The notes under the pieces: model-generated | What the model was told of the DNA's origin: nothing | Databases searched by the model: none | What the model saw: the letters and a program-made list of their open reading frames with translations, nothing else | In this document: positions 24,585 through 34,116 of the stretch, piece after piece | Position numbering within the stretch: position 1 is the stretch's first letter | Layout: each line of letters opens with the position of its first letter | Translations under genes and position numbers: made by a program | Assembly (NCBI RefSeq): GCF_009707465.1 | Contig: NZ_CP046120.1 | Coordinates: 2,943,501 to 3,007,500, forward strand | From: Novosphingobium sp. Gsoil 351 | GTDB lineage: Bacteria; Pseudomonadota; Alphaproteobacteria; Sphingomonadales; Sphingomonadaceae | Reading direction: 5' to 3' | DNA length: 64,000 nt

Positions 24585-25007
24585 TCAGTGATCGCGGTCG
24601 AGCCGCACACCGTAAAGCTCCATCCGGTGATCCACCAGGCGGAAGCCGAGCCGCTCGGCAATCTGGCGCTGCAGCGCTTCGAGCTCGGGATCGACGAATT
24701 CGATCACGTTGCCGGTCTCGACGTCGATCAGGTGATCGTGATGCGCCTCGGGCGCGGCCTCGTAGCGAGCGCGACCGTCGCCGAAGTCGTGACGATCGAG
24801 GATACCCGCCTCCTCGAACAGGCGGACGGTGCGATAGACCGTGGCGATCGAAATCCGCGGATCCTCGATCATTGCGCGTTCGTGCAGCTTCTCGACGTCG
24901 GGGTGGTCTTCGCTTTCCGACAGCACCCGCGCGATCACCCGGCGCTGCTCGGTGATGCGCAGCCCTCGTTCGGCGCACAGAGCTTCAAGATCGATCCGTT
25001 GATGCAC
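24585..25007 (-). CDS. fur: Ferric uptake/Fur-family regulator
   Basis: A 140-residue metal-responsive repressor. The N-terminal winged helix has GLRITEQRRVIARVLSE and ISIATVYRTVRLFEEAGIL (recognition helix). The metal/dimer domain has HDFGDGRARYE and AHHDHLIDVETGNVIEF. The frame opens at 25037, but that would run into the terminator at 25036-25070. GTG 25007 (VHQRIDLEALCAERG) fits homologues better. In alphaproteobacteria Fur homologues at this locus may act as manganese regulator Mur, so the metal is open. Confidence 0.9.
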   Translation of the reverse strand: MHQRIDLEALCAERGLRITEQRRVIARVLSESEDHPDVEKLHERAMIEDPRISIATVYRTVRLFEEAGILDRHDFGDGRARYEAAPEAHHDHLIDVETGNVIEFVDPELEALQRQIAERLGFRLVDHRMELYGVRLDRDH

Positions 25008-25035
25008 TGTTTCCGCCCTTGGGTTCCGCCAAATC

Positions 25036-25070
25036 AATCGCCCCGCCGATCATAGACCGGCGGGGCGATT
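25036..25070 (-). terminator. Intrinsic terminator downstream of mucR
   Basis: AATCGCCCCGCCG (25036-25048) and CGGCGGGGCGATT (25058-25070) are exact reverse complements, a 13-bp GC-rich stem with a 9-nt loop, placed 40 bp after the mucR stop and before fur. It should end mucR transcription and make fur start its own transcript. Confidence 0.7.
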
Positions 25071-25109
25071 GTTCAACCGGTCCGCTTGGTGCGCGAGCCG
25101 GACCGCGCT

Positions 25110-25601
25110 TCAGGCGGCCGAGGCATCCTTGCGCGGGCGGCCGCGCTTGCCCGGAACTTTGGCGGGCGCCGCCGCCTTCGGAGTCATCTTCGTACCCGGC
25201 TTGCGCCCAAGCCCGATCTTCTTGGCCAGTTCGCGGCGCTTTTCCGCATAGGCGGGAGCGACCATCGGATAGTCGGCGGAAAGACCCCAGCGGGTGCGAT
25301 ACTGATCGGGCGTCATGCTATAGTGCGTCATCAGATGCCGCTTGAGCATCTTCAGCTTCTTGCCGTCCTCAAGACAGACGATGTAATCGTTCTTGATCGA
25401 AGAGCGCACCGAAACGGCGGGTTCGGGCGGTGCTTCGGCAACGGGCGCGGACGCACCCAGTCCGGAAAGGGCAGCATAGACGTTGGTAATCAACTGCGGC
25501 AATTCTCCCACGCCGACGTTGTTGGAACCGACATGAGCGGCGACGATGTCCGAGGTAAGCGTAATCAGCGTCTCGTGCATTTCGTTGTTTGTTTCGGCCA
25601 T
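25110..25601 (-). CDS. mucR: MucR/Ros-family zinc-finger transcriptional regulator
   Basis: A 163-residue H-NS-like global regulator. The N-terminal oligomerisation part precedes a zinc-finger-like region around residues 73-100, VRSSIKNDYIVCLEDGKKLKMLKRHL with a histidine pair (KRHLMTHY), and the family block MTPDQYRTRWGLSADYPMVAPAYA. The C-terminus is basic (KRGRPRK, an AT-hook-like element). Members of the family control exopolysaccharide, motility and virulence. Only one cysteine is seen in the finger, so zinc binding may be altered, as in some Ml/Ros variants. Monocistronic by the terminator behind it. Confidence 0.88.
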   Translation of the reverse strand: MAETNNEMHETLITLTSDIVAAHVGSNNVGVGELPQLITNVYAALSGLGASAPVAEAPPEPAVSVRSSIKNDYIVCLEDGKKLKMLKRHLMTHYSMTPDQYRTRWGLSADYPMVAPAYAEKRRELAKKIGLGRKPGTKMTPKAAAPAKVPGKRGRPRKDASAA

Positions 25602-25755
25602 TTTGCGAACTTCCCGAAGTTATTGGTTTAGCAATGAACAGTGCGCATTCGAGATCGTCTAATACCCCATTTCACCCCTGTCCACCACACCACCTGCTGC
25701 AAATCGCAGCTCCAGGCAAGTCACAAAAGTAATTGGGTGCAGTGCGGACAAACGA

Positions 25756-26253
25756 TCAACTTGCGCGCAGTAACCGCTGGTAAGTCAAAGCATCGCGGTT
25801 GGTGCCGTCGGCTCCGCGATAATAAGCCGGTCGTTTGCCAACCAATTGAAAACCCCGGCTTTCATAAAGTCGCGCGGCCGGGTTGCCAGCCCGCATCTCT
25901 AGAAAAATGCGGCTCACGCCGTTGTCCGCGGACGAGCGGCAGAAATGATCGAGCAGCTTTCCCCCGAGGCCGCGGCGGCGGTGGTCCCGTTCGACGGCGA
26001 ACAGCAACAGCTCCTCGTCATCGAGGACATGACGGGCGAGGAAGAATCCGAACGCGGGGGCAACCGGAGCTTCGCCATCTTCGACGATCGCGCCATCGGC
26101 TCCGATCAAGGCGTAGCGGCATGTCCCCAGGATCAGCGCGTCCGCGACCTGGCGGCGGTTCCATGCTTCGCCGAATTGGGGATCGAAAGCGCGGCTCATC
26201 ACCCCCATGATCGCGTCGACGGGATCGTCGGGGAAGAGCGGCAGCGCGGCCAT
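25756..26253 (-). CDS. rimI: Ribosomal protein bS18-alanine N-acetyltransferase-like GNAT
   Basis: A 165-residue GNAT enzyme. Motif A is FAVERDHRRRGLGGKLLDHF (R-x2-G-x-G), followed by IFLEMRAGNPAARLYESRGFQ with the N-x2-A-x2-L-Y element of RimI. The C-terminus ends YYRGADGTNRDALTY. Located directly after tsaB (3 bp between the tsaB stop and this ATG), the usual partnership in which RimI lies beside the t6A genes. N-terminal acetylation of S18 is the family role; paralogues with other substrates exist. Confidence 0.85.
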   Translation of the reverse strand: MAALPLFPDDPVDAIMGVMSRAFDPQFGEAWNRRQVADALILGTCRYALIGADGAIVEDGEAPVAPAFGFFLARHVLDDEELLLFAVERDHRRRGLGGKLLDHFCRSSADNGVSRIFLEMRAGNPAARLYESRGFQLVGKRPAYYRGADGTNRDALTYQRLLRAS

Positions 26254-26256
26254 CGC

Positions 26257-26901
26257 TCAGGCCGCCACGCCAGACAGCATCGGGCTTGCGGGCAGCCGCG
26301 CGTCGGGGCCGCGGCCATAGGCGGGATGGGGATCGGCGATCAGTGCGGAAGTATCGAGCAGCGCGAATTGGCGCGCGTCGGGCAGCAGCGCCAGCGCCTC
26401 GCCGTTTGCGCCGCGCAAGCCCTGCAGCGCCTCGGCCTGGCTTCCGCAGACGATCGCGGCGGCACTCTGCGCCGCGGCTTGTTCGGGGCTGAGCGACGCT
26501 GGATACGTCAGCGCCGCCCCATCGGCGGCGAACCGCTGGACGAACCATTCGCCGTGGCCGCCCGTCATCGCGACTTCGATCGAGCCCACCCCGGCCCTGG
26601 CCCTGGCCATCGCCGCGACGAGCGCCAGCGCGCCATAGCCGACGACCTCGGCGTTCCACGCCAAGGCCAGCGCCTTGGCTGCGGCTAGTCCTACTCGAAT
26701 GCCGGTAAAGCTGCCGGGCCCGATGTCCACCGCGATCCGGCTCGCCCGCCCGCGCTCGGGTAGGCTCGCGATCATCGGCACCAGTTGCTCTGCGTGGCCG
26801 CGCCCGATCGCCCGCCAATTGCCCGCGATCAGGTTGCCCTCATCGAACAGCGCGACCGAACACGCCTCGGTCGCGCAATCGATGGCGAGCGTACGGGTCA
26901 C
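26257..26901 (-). CDS. tsaB: tRNA t6A biosynthesis protein TsaB
   Basis: A 214-residue ASKHA-fold protein that scaffolds the TsaB-TsaD-TsaE complex in N6-threonylcarbamoyladenosine formation. The start RTLAIDCATEACSVALFDEG and VDIGPGSFTGIRVGLAAAKALA (family signature) are both present. The GTG start at 26901 is 10 bp after the nitroreductase stop, and rimI follows after 3 bp. TsaD and TsaE are not in the window. Confidence 0.92.
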   Translation of the reverse strand: MTRTLAIDCATEACSVALFDEGNLIAGNWRAIGRGHAEQLVPMIASLPERGRASRIAVDIGPGSFTGIRVGLAAAKALALAWNAEVVGYGALALVAAMARARAGVGSIEVAMTGGHGEWFVQRFAADGAALTYPASLSPEQAAAQSAAAIVCGSQAEALQGLRGANGEALALLPDARQFALLDTSALIADPHPAYGRGPDARLPASPMLSGVAA

Positions 26902-26911
26902 ACGCCCGAAT

Positions 26912-27505
26912 TCACACGACCGCGTTGAAGCGATCGAACTCCGGCCGCGGGCTGCGCGCGAAGATCGTCGCCGGATCGCCGTAGCCCAGCGTCGAGATAA
27001 AGTTCGAGCGGACCCGGGGCTGGTCGGCGAAGAACGCCCTGTCGACCGCCTCGTTGGAAAAGCCCGACATCGGCCCCGTGTCCAGCCCCAGCGCGCGCGC
27101 CGCGACAATGAAGTACGCGCCCTGCAGCGACGAATTGCGCAGCGCGTGGATTTCACGCTGGGCGGGATCTGGAAACCAGTGCTGCGCGGTCTGATCGTGG
27201 GGGAACAGTTCGGGCAGCTTCTCGTGGAAATCGAGGTCCATGCCCAGCACCACGCTGACCGGCGCGGCGCGGATCTTCTCCCCGTTTTTGGGCAGTGCGC
27301 AGGCCGCCAGCTTCGCCTTGGCCTCATCCGAAACGCACCACACCAGCCGCGCAGGGAGCATGTTGGCGCTGGTCGGGCCCAGCTTCATCAGCTCCCAGAT
27401 TTCATGGAGTTGGGCGGTCGATACCGGCTTGTCGAGATAACCGTTGGAAGTCCGCGCGGTGCGGAAGAGCTGGTCGAGCGCGGCATCGGACAACGGTTCG
27501 GGCAT
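26912..27505 (-). CDS. Nitroreductase-family malonic semialdehyde reductase-like protein
   Basis: A 197-residue flavin-dependent NAD(P)H oxidoreductase of the RutE/HadB group. Typical blocks are ARTSNGYLDKPVS, WELMKLGPTSANMLPARL, LRNSSLQGAYFIVAARALGLD and GPMSGF. RutE reduces malonic semialdehyde in pyrimidine breakdown, but at this conserved sphingomonad locus no other rut genes are present, so the reaction is uncertain. ATG 27505 has AGGAG seven bases upstream. It lies between the NifU-like gene and tsaB. Confidence 0.85.
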   Translation of the reverse strand: MPEPLSDAALDQLFRTARTSNGYLDKPVSTAQLHEIWELMKLGPTSANMLPARLVWCVSDEAKAKLAACALPKNGEKIRAAPVSVVLGMDLDFHEKLPELFPHDQTAQHWFPDPAQREIHALRNSSLQGAYFIVAARALGLDTGPMSGFSNEAVDRAFFADQPRVRSNFISTLGYGDPATIFARSPRPEFDRFNAVV

Positions 27506-27567
27506 GCGGGCTCCTAAGGTTTTAGATAATCCAATCAGCTCGTCACGAACGAACAAGACGACGCGTG

Positions 27568-28147
27568 CTAAGCCGCCCGCACCTCGTTCACTTCCGGCAC
27601 GTAGTGTTTTAGCAGGCTTTCGATCCCGTGCTTGAGCGTGGCGGTGGATGAGGGGCAGCCCGAGCACGCGCCCTGCATCTTGAGGAACACCACGCCGTCG
27701 CGGAAACCGCGGTAGGTGATGTCCCCGCCGTCGTTGGCGACTGCGGGGCGGATGCGGGTTTCGAGCAGGTCCTTGATCTGCTCGACGATCTCGGCGTGTT
27801 CGGGATCGTCGGGGATCATCGCCTCGTCGTCCTCGCCCGGGACCACGAAATCGGCGTTGCCGCCCTGGAAAAGCGGCGCTCCGCTGACGAAATGATCGAG
27901 CAGCACGCCCACGACTTGCGGCTTGAGGCGTGCCCCAGTCCGCCCCGTGCCCCGCCGTAACCGCGACGAAATCGCGGCCGAACAGCACGTTGGTCACCTC
28001 GCCGGTATCGAACAGCGCCTCGGCCAGCGGGGATGCTCCCGCTGCCTCGGGCGAAGCGAACTCGCGCGTCCCGCTCGCCATCACCTGCTCGCCGGGCAGG
28101 AACTTTAGCGTCGCGGGGTTCGGGGTGGTTTCGGTTTCGATGAACAT
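27568..28147 (-). CDS. NifU/Nfu-type iron-sulfur cluster carrier (single-base frameshift)
   Basis: A two-domain Fe-S carrier. The N-terminal Nfu_N domain (MFIETETTPNPATLKFLPGE, VTNVLFGRDFVAVT) is in the first frame. The C-terminal NifU domain with the cluster motif C-S-G-C (MQGACSGCPSSTATLKHGIE) is in the second. Dropping one base of the C4 run 27933-27936 (plus strand) restores 192 residues with a natural junction (ADWARLKPQVVGVLLDHF). ATG 28147 is chosen; 28156 is possible. The frameshift is probably an assembly error because the gene is important in most alphaproteobacteria. Confidence 0.85.
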
Positions 28148-28255
28148 GGGCAACATGTAGGCGCGGGGCGGGAAAGGGGCAAGGTGGGGGCGGGGGCATT
28201 CACTGCCGCACTTCACACGCTGGCGCAGACCGATCCCTCCGGCTATCGCGCCTGG

Positions 28256-28723
28256 ATGCAAAGCAAGCTCCGCACCCGCACCGTCCTGCTCGGCGCCCTC
28301 GCCTTGGTTCTCGTCGCCGCCGCCGCTCCCAAGCTCGTCAAGACGCTGATCCCGCTGCCGCTCAAGCAGATCATTCCCGCGGGGCAGCGGCAGTGTAATG
28401 CCAGGACCGCCTCGGGCCTCGGCACTCTGCAGCTGCGTCCCGGCGCCGCGGTGCGTCCGGCCGCCGGCGATGGGGTGCGGGTCAACTACATCGGCTATCT
28501 CGCCGCCACCGGCGAGGTGTTCGATCAGGGGATGGGGGTCGAGTTTCCGGTCCAGGGCGTGATCCCCGGGTTCTCCGAAGGCCTTCAGACGATGGGCAAG
28601 GGCGGCGTGTCGCGGCTCTGCATCCCCGCCGCGCTGGGCTATGGCGCCAAGCCGACCGGCCCGATCCCGGCCAACGCCGATCTGGTTTTCCAGGTCGAGC
28701 TGGTGGACATTTTGGCTCCGTGA
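28256..28723 (+). CDS. FKBP-type peptidyl-prolyl isomerase, membrane-anchored
   Basis: A 155-residue exported or anchored isomerase. One hydrophobic helix at about residues 9-25 (VLLGALALVLVAAAA) works as signal anchor. The FKBP domain follows from about 60: VRVNYIGYLAATGEVFDQG, VIPGFSEGLQTMGKGG and IPAALGYGAK. The aromatic pocket is partly conserved. The frame opens 24 codons earlier at a GTG, but ATG 28256 fits the membrane helix. Faces the NifU-like gene divergently. It likely helps periplasmic folding. Confidence 0.85.
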   Translation: MQSKLRTRTVLLGALALVLVAAAAPKLVKTLIPLPLKQIIPAGQRQCNARTASGLGTLQLRPGAAVRPAAGDGVRVNYIGYLAATGEVFDQGMGVEFPVQGVIPGFSEGLQTMGKGGVSRLCIPAALGYGAKPTGPIPANADLVFQVELVDILAP

Positions 28724-28817
28724 GGTTTCAATCGATCGCGACGGGGCTTGTCGCGAAGCCGAATCTCCCCATTCCTATTCACTAGTCCTTCACCTTTCCG
28801 CCGGTTAAGCTTCGCCC

Positions 28818-31718
28818 ATGCGATCGACGACCCGCGCCGCCCGGCGCTTCGCCTTCCTCCTTCCCCTTTTGCTGCTGGGCACCGCGCCCGGCCCGGTGCT
28901 CGCCGCGAGCGGCAACAATGTCGCGTGGATCTACAAGGGCAGCGACGTGCCGCAGGATCCGGCGTGGACGTTCGGGACGCTGTCCAACGGGGTGCGCTAT
29001 GCGGTGCGGCATAACGGTGTGCCGCCCGACCAGGTCTCGATCCGCATCCGCATCGACGCGGGCTCGCTCTATGAGACCGAGCAGGAGCGCGGCTTCGCCC
29101 ACCTGATCGAGCATCTGACCTTTCGCGAGAGCAAGTACCTCAAGGAAGGCGAGGCGATCCCGATCTGGCAGCGGCTGGGGGCAACCTTCGGCAGCGACAC
29201 CAACGCCGAGACGACCCCGACCCAGACCGTCTACAAGCTCGACCTGCCTGGAGCGACACCCGAGCATCTCGACGAATCGTTCAAGCTGCTGTCGGGGATG
29301 ATCGCCGCGCCGATCTTCACCGACCATGGCGTCGCCACCGAACTGCCGATCGTGCTTGCCGAAATGCGCGAGCGCGGCGGCGCGGCGCAGCGCGTGTCCG
29401 AGGCCACGCGCAGCCTCTATTTCACCGGCCAGCCGCTCGCCGACCGCTCGCCGATCGGGCGTGAGGATACGCTGCGCGCGGCCACCGCGGCCTCGGTCAA
29501 GGCGTTCCACGATCGCTGGTACCGGCCCGAGAACACCGTCATCGTGGTCGCGGGCGACGCCGATCCAGCGCAGCTCGAAGCACTGGTCAAGAAGTGGTTT
29601 TCCGACTGGAAGGTCAAGGGCAGGCCGCCCAAGGCGCCCAGCTTCGGGGTGCCCGTGCCGCCCAAGGGGACCGATCCGAAGAACCCGGTGGGCGAAGCCA
29701 AGGTGCTGGTCGAGCCCGATCTGCCGCGCGCGGTCAACTACGCGATCCTGCGCCCGTGGAAGCAGGTGAACGACACCATCGTCTACAACCGCGGGCTGAT
29801 GATCGACCAGCTCGCCCAGGCGCTGATCAACCGGCGGCTGGAAACCCGCGCCCGCGCCGGGGGCAGCTTTCTTACCGCACAGGTCAACCAGGAAGACGTC
29901 AGCCGCTCGACCGATGCAACCTTCGTGGCGGTGACTCCGCTGGGCGACGACTGGCAGGCCGCGCTCAAGGACGTGCGCGCGGTGATCGCCGACGCGCTCG
30001 CCTCGCCCCCCAGCCAGGCCGAGATCGACCGCGAGATCGCCGAGTTCGACGTCGCCTTCCAGGTGCCGGTCGAGACGGTCGATACCCTCGCCGGGTCCAA
30101 AGTCGCCGACGATCTCGTGCGTGCGGTCGACATTCGCGAAACCGTCGCCTCGCCGGCCACGGTGCTTCAGGTCTTCAAGGATATGCGCGCCGACTTCACT
30201 CCGCAGGCGGTGCTGGCGCACACCCGCGCGCTGTTTTCGGGCACCGTCACCCGCCCGATCCTGATCACCCCCGGCGCTGGCGACGGGACCGAAGCTAGCT
30301 TGCGCCAGGCGCTGATCGACAGCGTCGCGCCCGATGGCTCGAGCCGGGTCTCGGCCGAGCCGCTGGGCTTCGCCGGGCTGCCCGCGATCGGCACGCCGGG
30401 CGCTGTCATCGACCAGCAGGCCACCGGGCTGCTCCAGATCGAACGGCTGACCCTGTCGAACGGGGTCAAGGTGTTGATGTGGAACAACGATGCCGAACCA
30501 GGCCGGGTGATGGTCAAGGCGCGGTTCGGGCGCGGCTACAGCGCGATCGACCCTAAGGACGCCGCGTATGTCGCGCTGGGCAACGCCGCGTTGGTCGGCA
30601 GCGGGCTGGGCTCGCTCGGACAGGATGAGCTCGACCGGATCTCGACCGGGCGCAAGATGGGCTTCGACTTCAGCATCGACGACGGCAACTTCGAGTTTTC
30701 CGCCGATACCCGCCCCGCAGATCTGGAGGACCAGCTCTATCTGTTCGCGGCCAAGCTGGCGATGCCGCGGTGGGACGCCAACCCGGTGGTGCGGGCCAAG
30801 GCCGCCGCGCGGCTCCAGTACGAAAGCTATCAGTCGAGCCCGCAATCGGTGCTCGAGCGCGATCTCGACTGGCTGCTGAAGGGTCGCGACCCGCGGTTCA
30901 AGACGCCGAGCCCGGCGGAGATCGCCGCGACCACACCCGAAGGCTTCCGCGCGGTGTGGGAGCCGCTGCTGGCCAGCGGGCCGGTCGAGGTCGATCTGTT
31001 CGGCGATTTCGACAAGGCCAAGGCGATCGCAGCGCTGGAGAAGACCTTCGGCGCGCTCAAGCCGCGCCCCGCCGCGCCCATGCCCGCCTACGCGCCGGCG
31101 TTTCCCGCGGCGGTGACGCAGCCGATCGTGCTGACTCATCGCGGCGATCCCAACACCGCCTCGGCGATGGTCGCCTGGCCGACCGGGGCGGGCCGCGCCG
31201 GGGTGCGCACCTCGCGCCAGCTCGAGATCCTCAGCCAGCTGTTCAACAACCGGCTGTTCGACCGGATGCGCGAAAAGCTGGGGGCGAGCTATGCCCCCAA
31301 CGTGAACTCCAATTGGCCGCTCGACCGCCAGACCGGCGGCTATATCGCCGCCACCGCGCAGCTCACGCCCGAAGCGGTCCCGGCGTTCTTCTCCGCCGCC
31401 GACGAGATCGCCGCCGACCTCGTCGCCAACCCGCCCACCGCCGATGAACTGGCGCGGATCACCGAGCCGCTCAAGCAGTTGATCAGCCGCGCCGCCACCG
31501 GCAACGGCTTCTGGCTGTTCCAGCTCGAAGGCGCCGCGACCGAGCCCACGCGGCTCAACGACGTCCGCTCGATTCTCAACGACTATAGCCAGACCACCCC
31601 CGCGGCGATGCAGGCGCTGGCCAGGCAGTACCTCGCGCGGGATCGGAGCTGGCGGCTGGAGGTGATCCCGCAGACCTTGGCACAGGCCAAGGGGATTGCC
31701 GTGACGGGGGTTCGTTAG
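28818..31718 (+). CDS. M16-family zinc metallopeptidase, exported
   Basis: A 966-residue pitrilysin-type protease. Signal peptide at residues 1-30. The inverted zinc motif H-x2-E-H is HLIEH (95-99), with the third ligand in ELPIVLAEMRERGG about 75 residues on. Two M16 halves: the N-terminal active half to about 480 and a C-terminal half with the R/Y pair region MREKLGASYAP near residue 820. Such periplasmic proteins degrade small peptides in a closed chamber. It is a single-gene unit. Its antisense strand is open over most of its length, but that is a by-product of GC-rich codon use. Confidence 0.9.
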   Translation: MRSTTRAARRFAFLLPLLLLGTAPGPVLAASGNNVAWIYKGSDVPQDPAWTFGTLSNGVRYAVRHNGVPPDQVSIRIRIDAGSLYETEQERGFAHLIEHLTFRESKYLKEGEAIPIWQRLGATFGSDTNAETTPTQTVYKLDLPGATPEHLDESFKLLSGMIAAPIFTDHGVATELPIVLAEMRERGGAAQRVSEATRSLYFTGQPLADRSPIGREDTLRAATAASVKAFHDRWYRPENTVIVVAGDADPAQLEALVKKWFSDWKVKGRPPKAPSFGVPVPPKGTDPKNPVGEAKVLVEPDLPRAVNYAILRPWKQVNDTIVYNRGLMIDQLAQALINRRLETRARAGGSFLTAQVNQEDVSRSTDATFVAVTPLGDDWQAALKDVRAVIADALASPPSQAEIDREIAEFDVAFQVPVETVDTLAGSKVADDLVRAVDIRETVASPATVLQVFKDMRADFTPQAVLAHTRALFSGTVTRPILITPGAGDGTEASLRQALIDSVAPDGSSRVSAEPLGFAGLPAIGTPGAVIDQQATGLLQIERLTLSNGVKVLMWNNDAEPGRVMVKARFGRGYSAIDPKDAAYVALGNAALVGSGLGSLGQDELDRISTGRKMGFDFSIDDGNFEFSADTRPADLEDQLYLFAAKLAMPRWDANPVVRAKAAARLQYESYQSSPQSVLERDLDWLLKGRDPRFKTPSPAEIAATTPEGFRAVWEPLLASGPVEVDLFGDFDKAKAIAALEKTFGALKPRPAAPMPAYAPAFPAAVTQPIVLTHRGDPNTASAMVAWPTGAGRAGVRTSRQLEILSQLFNNRLFDRMREKLGASYAPNVNSNWPLDRQTGGYIAATAQLTPEAVPAFFSAADEIAADLVANPPTADELARITEPLKQLISRAATGNGFWLFQLEGAATEPTRLNDVRSILNDYSQTTPAAMQALARQYLARDRSWRLEVIPQTLAQAKGIAVTGVR

Positions 31719-31833
31719 GCACGCCCTTCATTTCCGTGGGATCGCTGGTTCGGCAAACCGGTTACAAACGCCACTTTTGCATTGCCGTACCCCGCGGAGT
31801 AAGGGCGTCCCCCGCGAAAGGACGCAAATACCC

Positions 31834-33209
31834 GTGGCAAGCAACTGGACTCCCCAAGGCTGGACCGGCTTCGAAGGCCGCCACCTGCCGACTTATCCCG
31901 ATCAGGCGGCGCTGGATGCCGTGACGGCCCGCCTGGGCCGCTTCCCCCGCTGGTGTTCGCTGGCGAGGCGCGCGCGCTCCGGGCCGATCTGGCGCAAGTC
32001 GCGGCGGGCAAGGGTTTTCTCCTCCAGGGCGGCGATTGCGCTGAAAGCTTCGCCGAGTTCCACCCCAACACCATCCGCGACACCTTCCGCGTGCTGCTCC
32101 AGATGGCGGTGGTGCTGACCTTCGCTAGCAAGCAGCCGGTGATCAAGGTCGGGCGGATGGCCGGCCAGTTCTCCAAGCCGCGCAGCGCGGCGACCGAGAT
32201 CCAGGACGGGGTCGAGCTGCCCAGCTACCTCGGCGACAACATCAACGGGGTCGAGTTCACCCCGGAGGCGCGCATCCCCGATCCGCAGCGGCTGATGGAG
32301 GCCTACAGCCAGTCGGCCGCCACGCTCAACCTGCTGCGCGCGTTCGCCAACGGCGGCTATGCCAACTTGCGCCAGGTCCACCAGTGGACGCTCGATTTCA
32401 TGGGCCGCACCCCGTGGGCCGATCGCTTTGCCGCCACCGCCGACAAGATCGGCGAGGCGCTCGATTTCATGGAGGCCTGCGGGATCGATCCCGCCACCGT
32501 CCCCCAACTCCAGGGCACCAGCTTCTACACCAGCCACGAGGCGCTCCACCTCGCCTACGAGCAAGCGATGACCCGCCAGGATTCGCTGACCGGCGACTGG
32601 TACGACACCAGCGCGCACATGCTGTGGATCGGCGACCGGACCCGCTTCGACGGCTCGGCCCACGTCGAATTCCTTCGCGGGGTGGGCAATCCGATCGGGA
32701 TGAAGTGCGGCCCCAGCCTCGCGCCCGACGCGCTGCTGCGTCTGCTCGACACGCTCAACCCCGCGCGCGAGGCGGGGCGGATGACGCTGATCAGCCGCTT
32801 CGGCGACGACAAGGTCGAGGCCGGCCTGCCCCCGCTGGTCCGCGCGGTGCAGCGCGAAGGCCACCCGGTGGTATGGAGCTGCGACCCGATGCACGGCAAC
32901 GTGATCAAGGCCAACAGCGGCTACAAGACCCGGCCGTTCGAACGCATCCTCGCCGAGGTGAAAGGCTTCTTCGCCGTCCACCGCGCCGAAGGCACCCATG
33001 CGGGCGGCATCCACATCGAGATGACCGGTCAGGACGTTACCGAATGCGTCGGCGGCGCGGTGGCGATCACAGCGGAGGCGCTGGCGGATCGCTACCACAC
33101 GCACTGCGACCCAAGGCTGAACGCGGCGCAGAGTCTGGAGCTGGCGTTCTTGCTGGCCGATATGCTCAATTTGGAGCGCGGGCACCGGGCGAGCGCGGAG
33201 GCGGCTTGA
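31834..33209 (+). CDS. Class II 3-deoxy-D-arabino-heptulosonate 7-phosphate synthase (single-base frameshift)
   Basis: The first enzyme of the shikimate pathway, plant/Mycobacterium type. The first frame gives [20 protein letters not shown] and [11 protein letters not shown]. The second gives [73 protein letters not shown] and WSCDPMHGN. Adding one C to the C5 run 31944-31948 restores 458 residues. The start is GTG 31834 with AAAGGA upstream. As the only shikimate entry enzyme here, true inactivation is unlikely; an assembly error is. Confidence 0.88.
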
Positions 33210-33345
33210 GGAGGGAAATTGCATCGTGATCGGATGTGCATGTCGGAGTAGGTAACTGCTGCTCCTCGAATCCGTCCGGTTTACGGTCACCCGATTGCCG
33301 CCTGCCGGAACGCGAATCCGATTGGCGTCACGGTCCCCGCGGTTT

Positions 33346-34023
33346 TCACTCAACCACGCAGCCCGCTTTGACTTCGAACGCAGTCTTATCGACGGCAAGC
33401 AGGCTTCGATCGACAGCGTTGACCACCGCGAATTGATAGATCCCCGCTTTGTGAAACAGGCGTTCGGGTACGATTTTCTCAGGCCGCAGTGGGTCGAATT
33501 GCTTGGTATCGACGTCAAACACGTTTCGCGTCCTGGCCATGTCCCAGTCGATCGTTTTCGACGGAACGATGATCACTTCGGTGCTAACTTCGCCGCTGTA
33601 GGCGTACTAAACGATGCGTAAGCTGCCATCTGGCACGATCACGGCGAATGTGCCCTTGCGATCGGCGTAGCGGCTCGGCAGGACGATGCGGAAATTGGCT
33701 GCTGTTGGGGTAAGCTGGGCCGGGTTGCACCCGATCCCCGCAGAGTTCTCATGCGGCAAGGCGGGCATCCGCGTCCGCGCACCGTTGACGCCACGCGTCA
33801 CCCCATCGAAATTCCCTTGCAGATCGGCCAGCAGGGTGGCGGATGCAGCACTGCCGGGCGACGAAGTGCGGCGAAGTTCGACGCGGAGGTGTGGTTGATC
33901 TTCGGACCTGGCCCGGTCCGAACACGCTATCAAGCAAGCCATTAGCACAACGCCGATCAGAGCAATCGTCCCAATCCCAAGATTGGGCCTCGATCTAGCG
34001 AAACTGTATGTGAATGTGGTCAT
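33346..34023 (-). pseudogene. Lipoprotein gene interrupted by an in-frame amber codon
   Basis: Residues 1-34 carry a lipoprotein signal (basic start, hydrophobic core, lipobox LIAC). The frame continues to GSLRIV, meets TAG at 33607-33609, and goes on in the same frame for 87 codons (YAYSGEVSTEV ... FHKAGIYQFAVVNAVD) to TGA/TAA at 33346. Without the amber the product has 225 residues. The second part reads like the natural end of the first. Unrecognised family. Either a nonsense mutation (TGG to TAG would do), a sequencing error, or two genes. GC content is visibly lower than around. Confidence 0.5.
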
Positions 34024-34116
34024 TCTCTATGCCCACCGAACCAACCGTTGGATGATTGCGCATGACCGCCAACGGGACACGAGAGTCTGTTCGGTGCGTA
34101 AGTCGACATTCCACAC

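Noticed and set aside
28782-31139. A 785-codon open frame antisense to the M16 peptidase
   Set aside because: Same explanation; the sense strand carries a signal peptide and the HxxEH motif, the antisense frame nothing.
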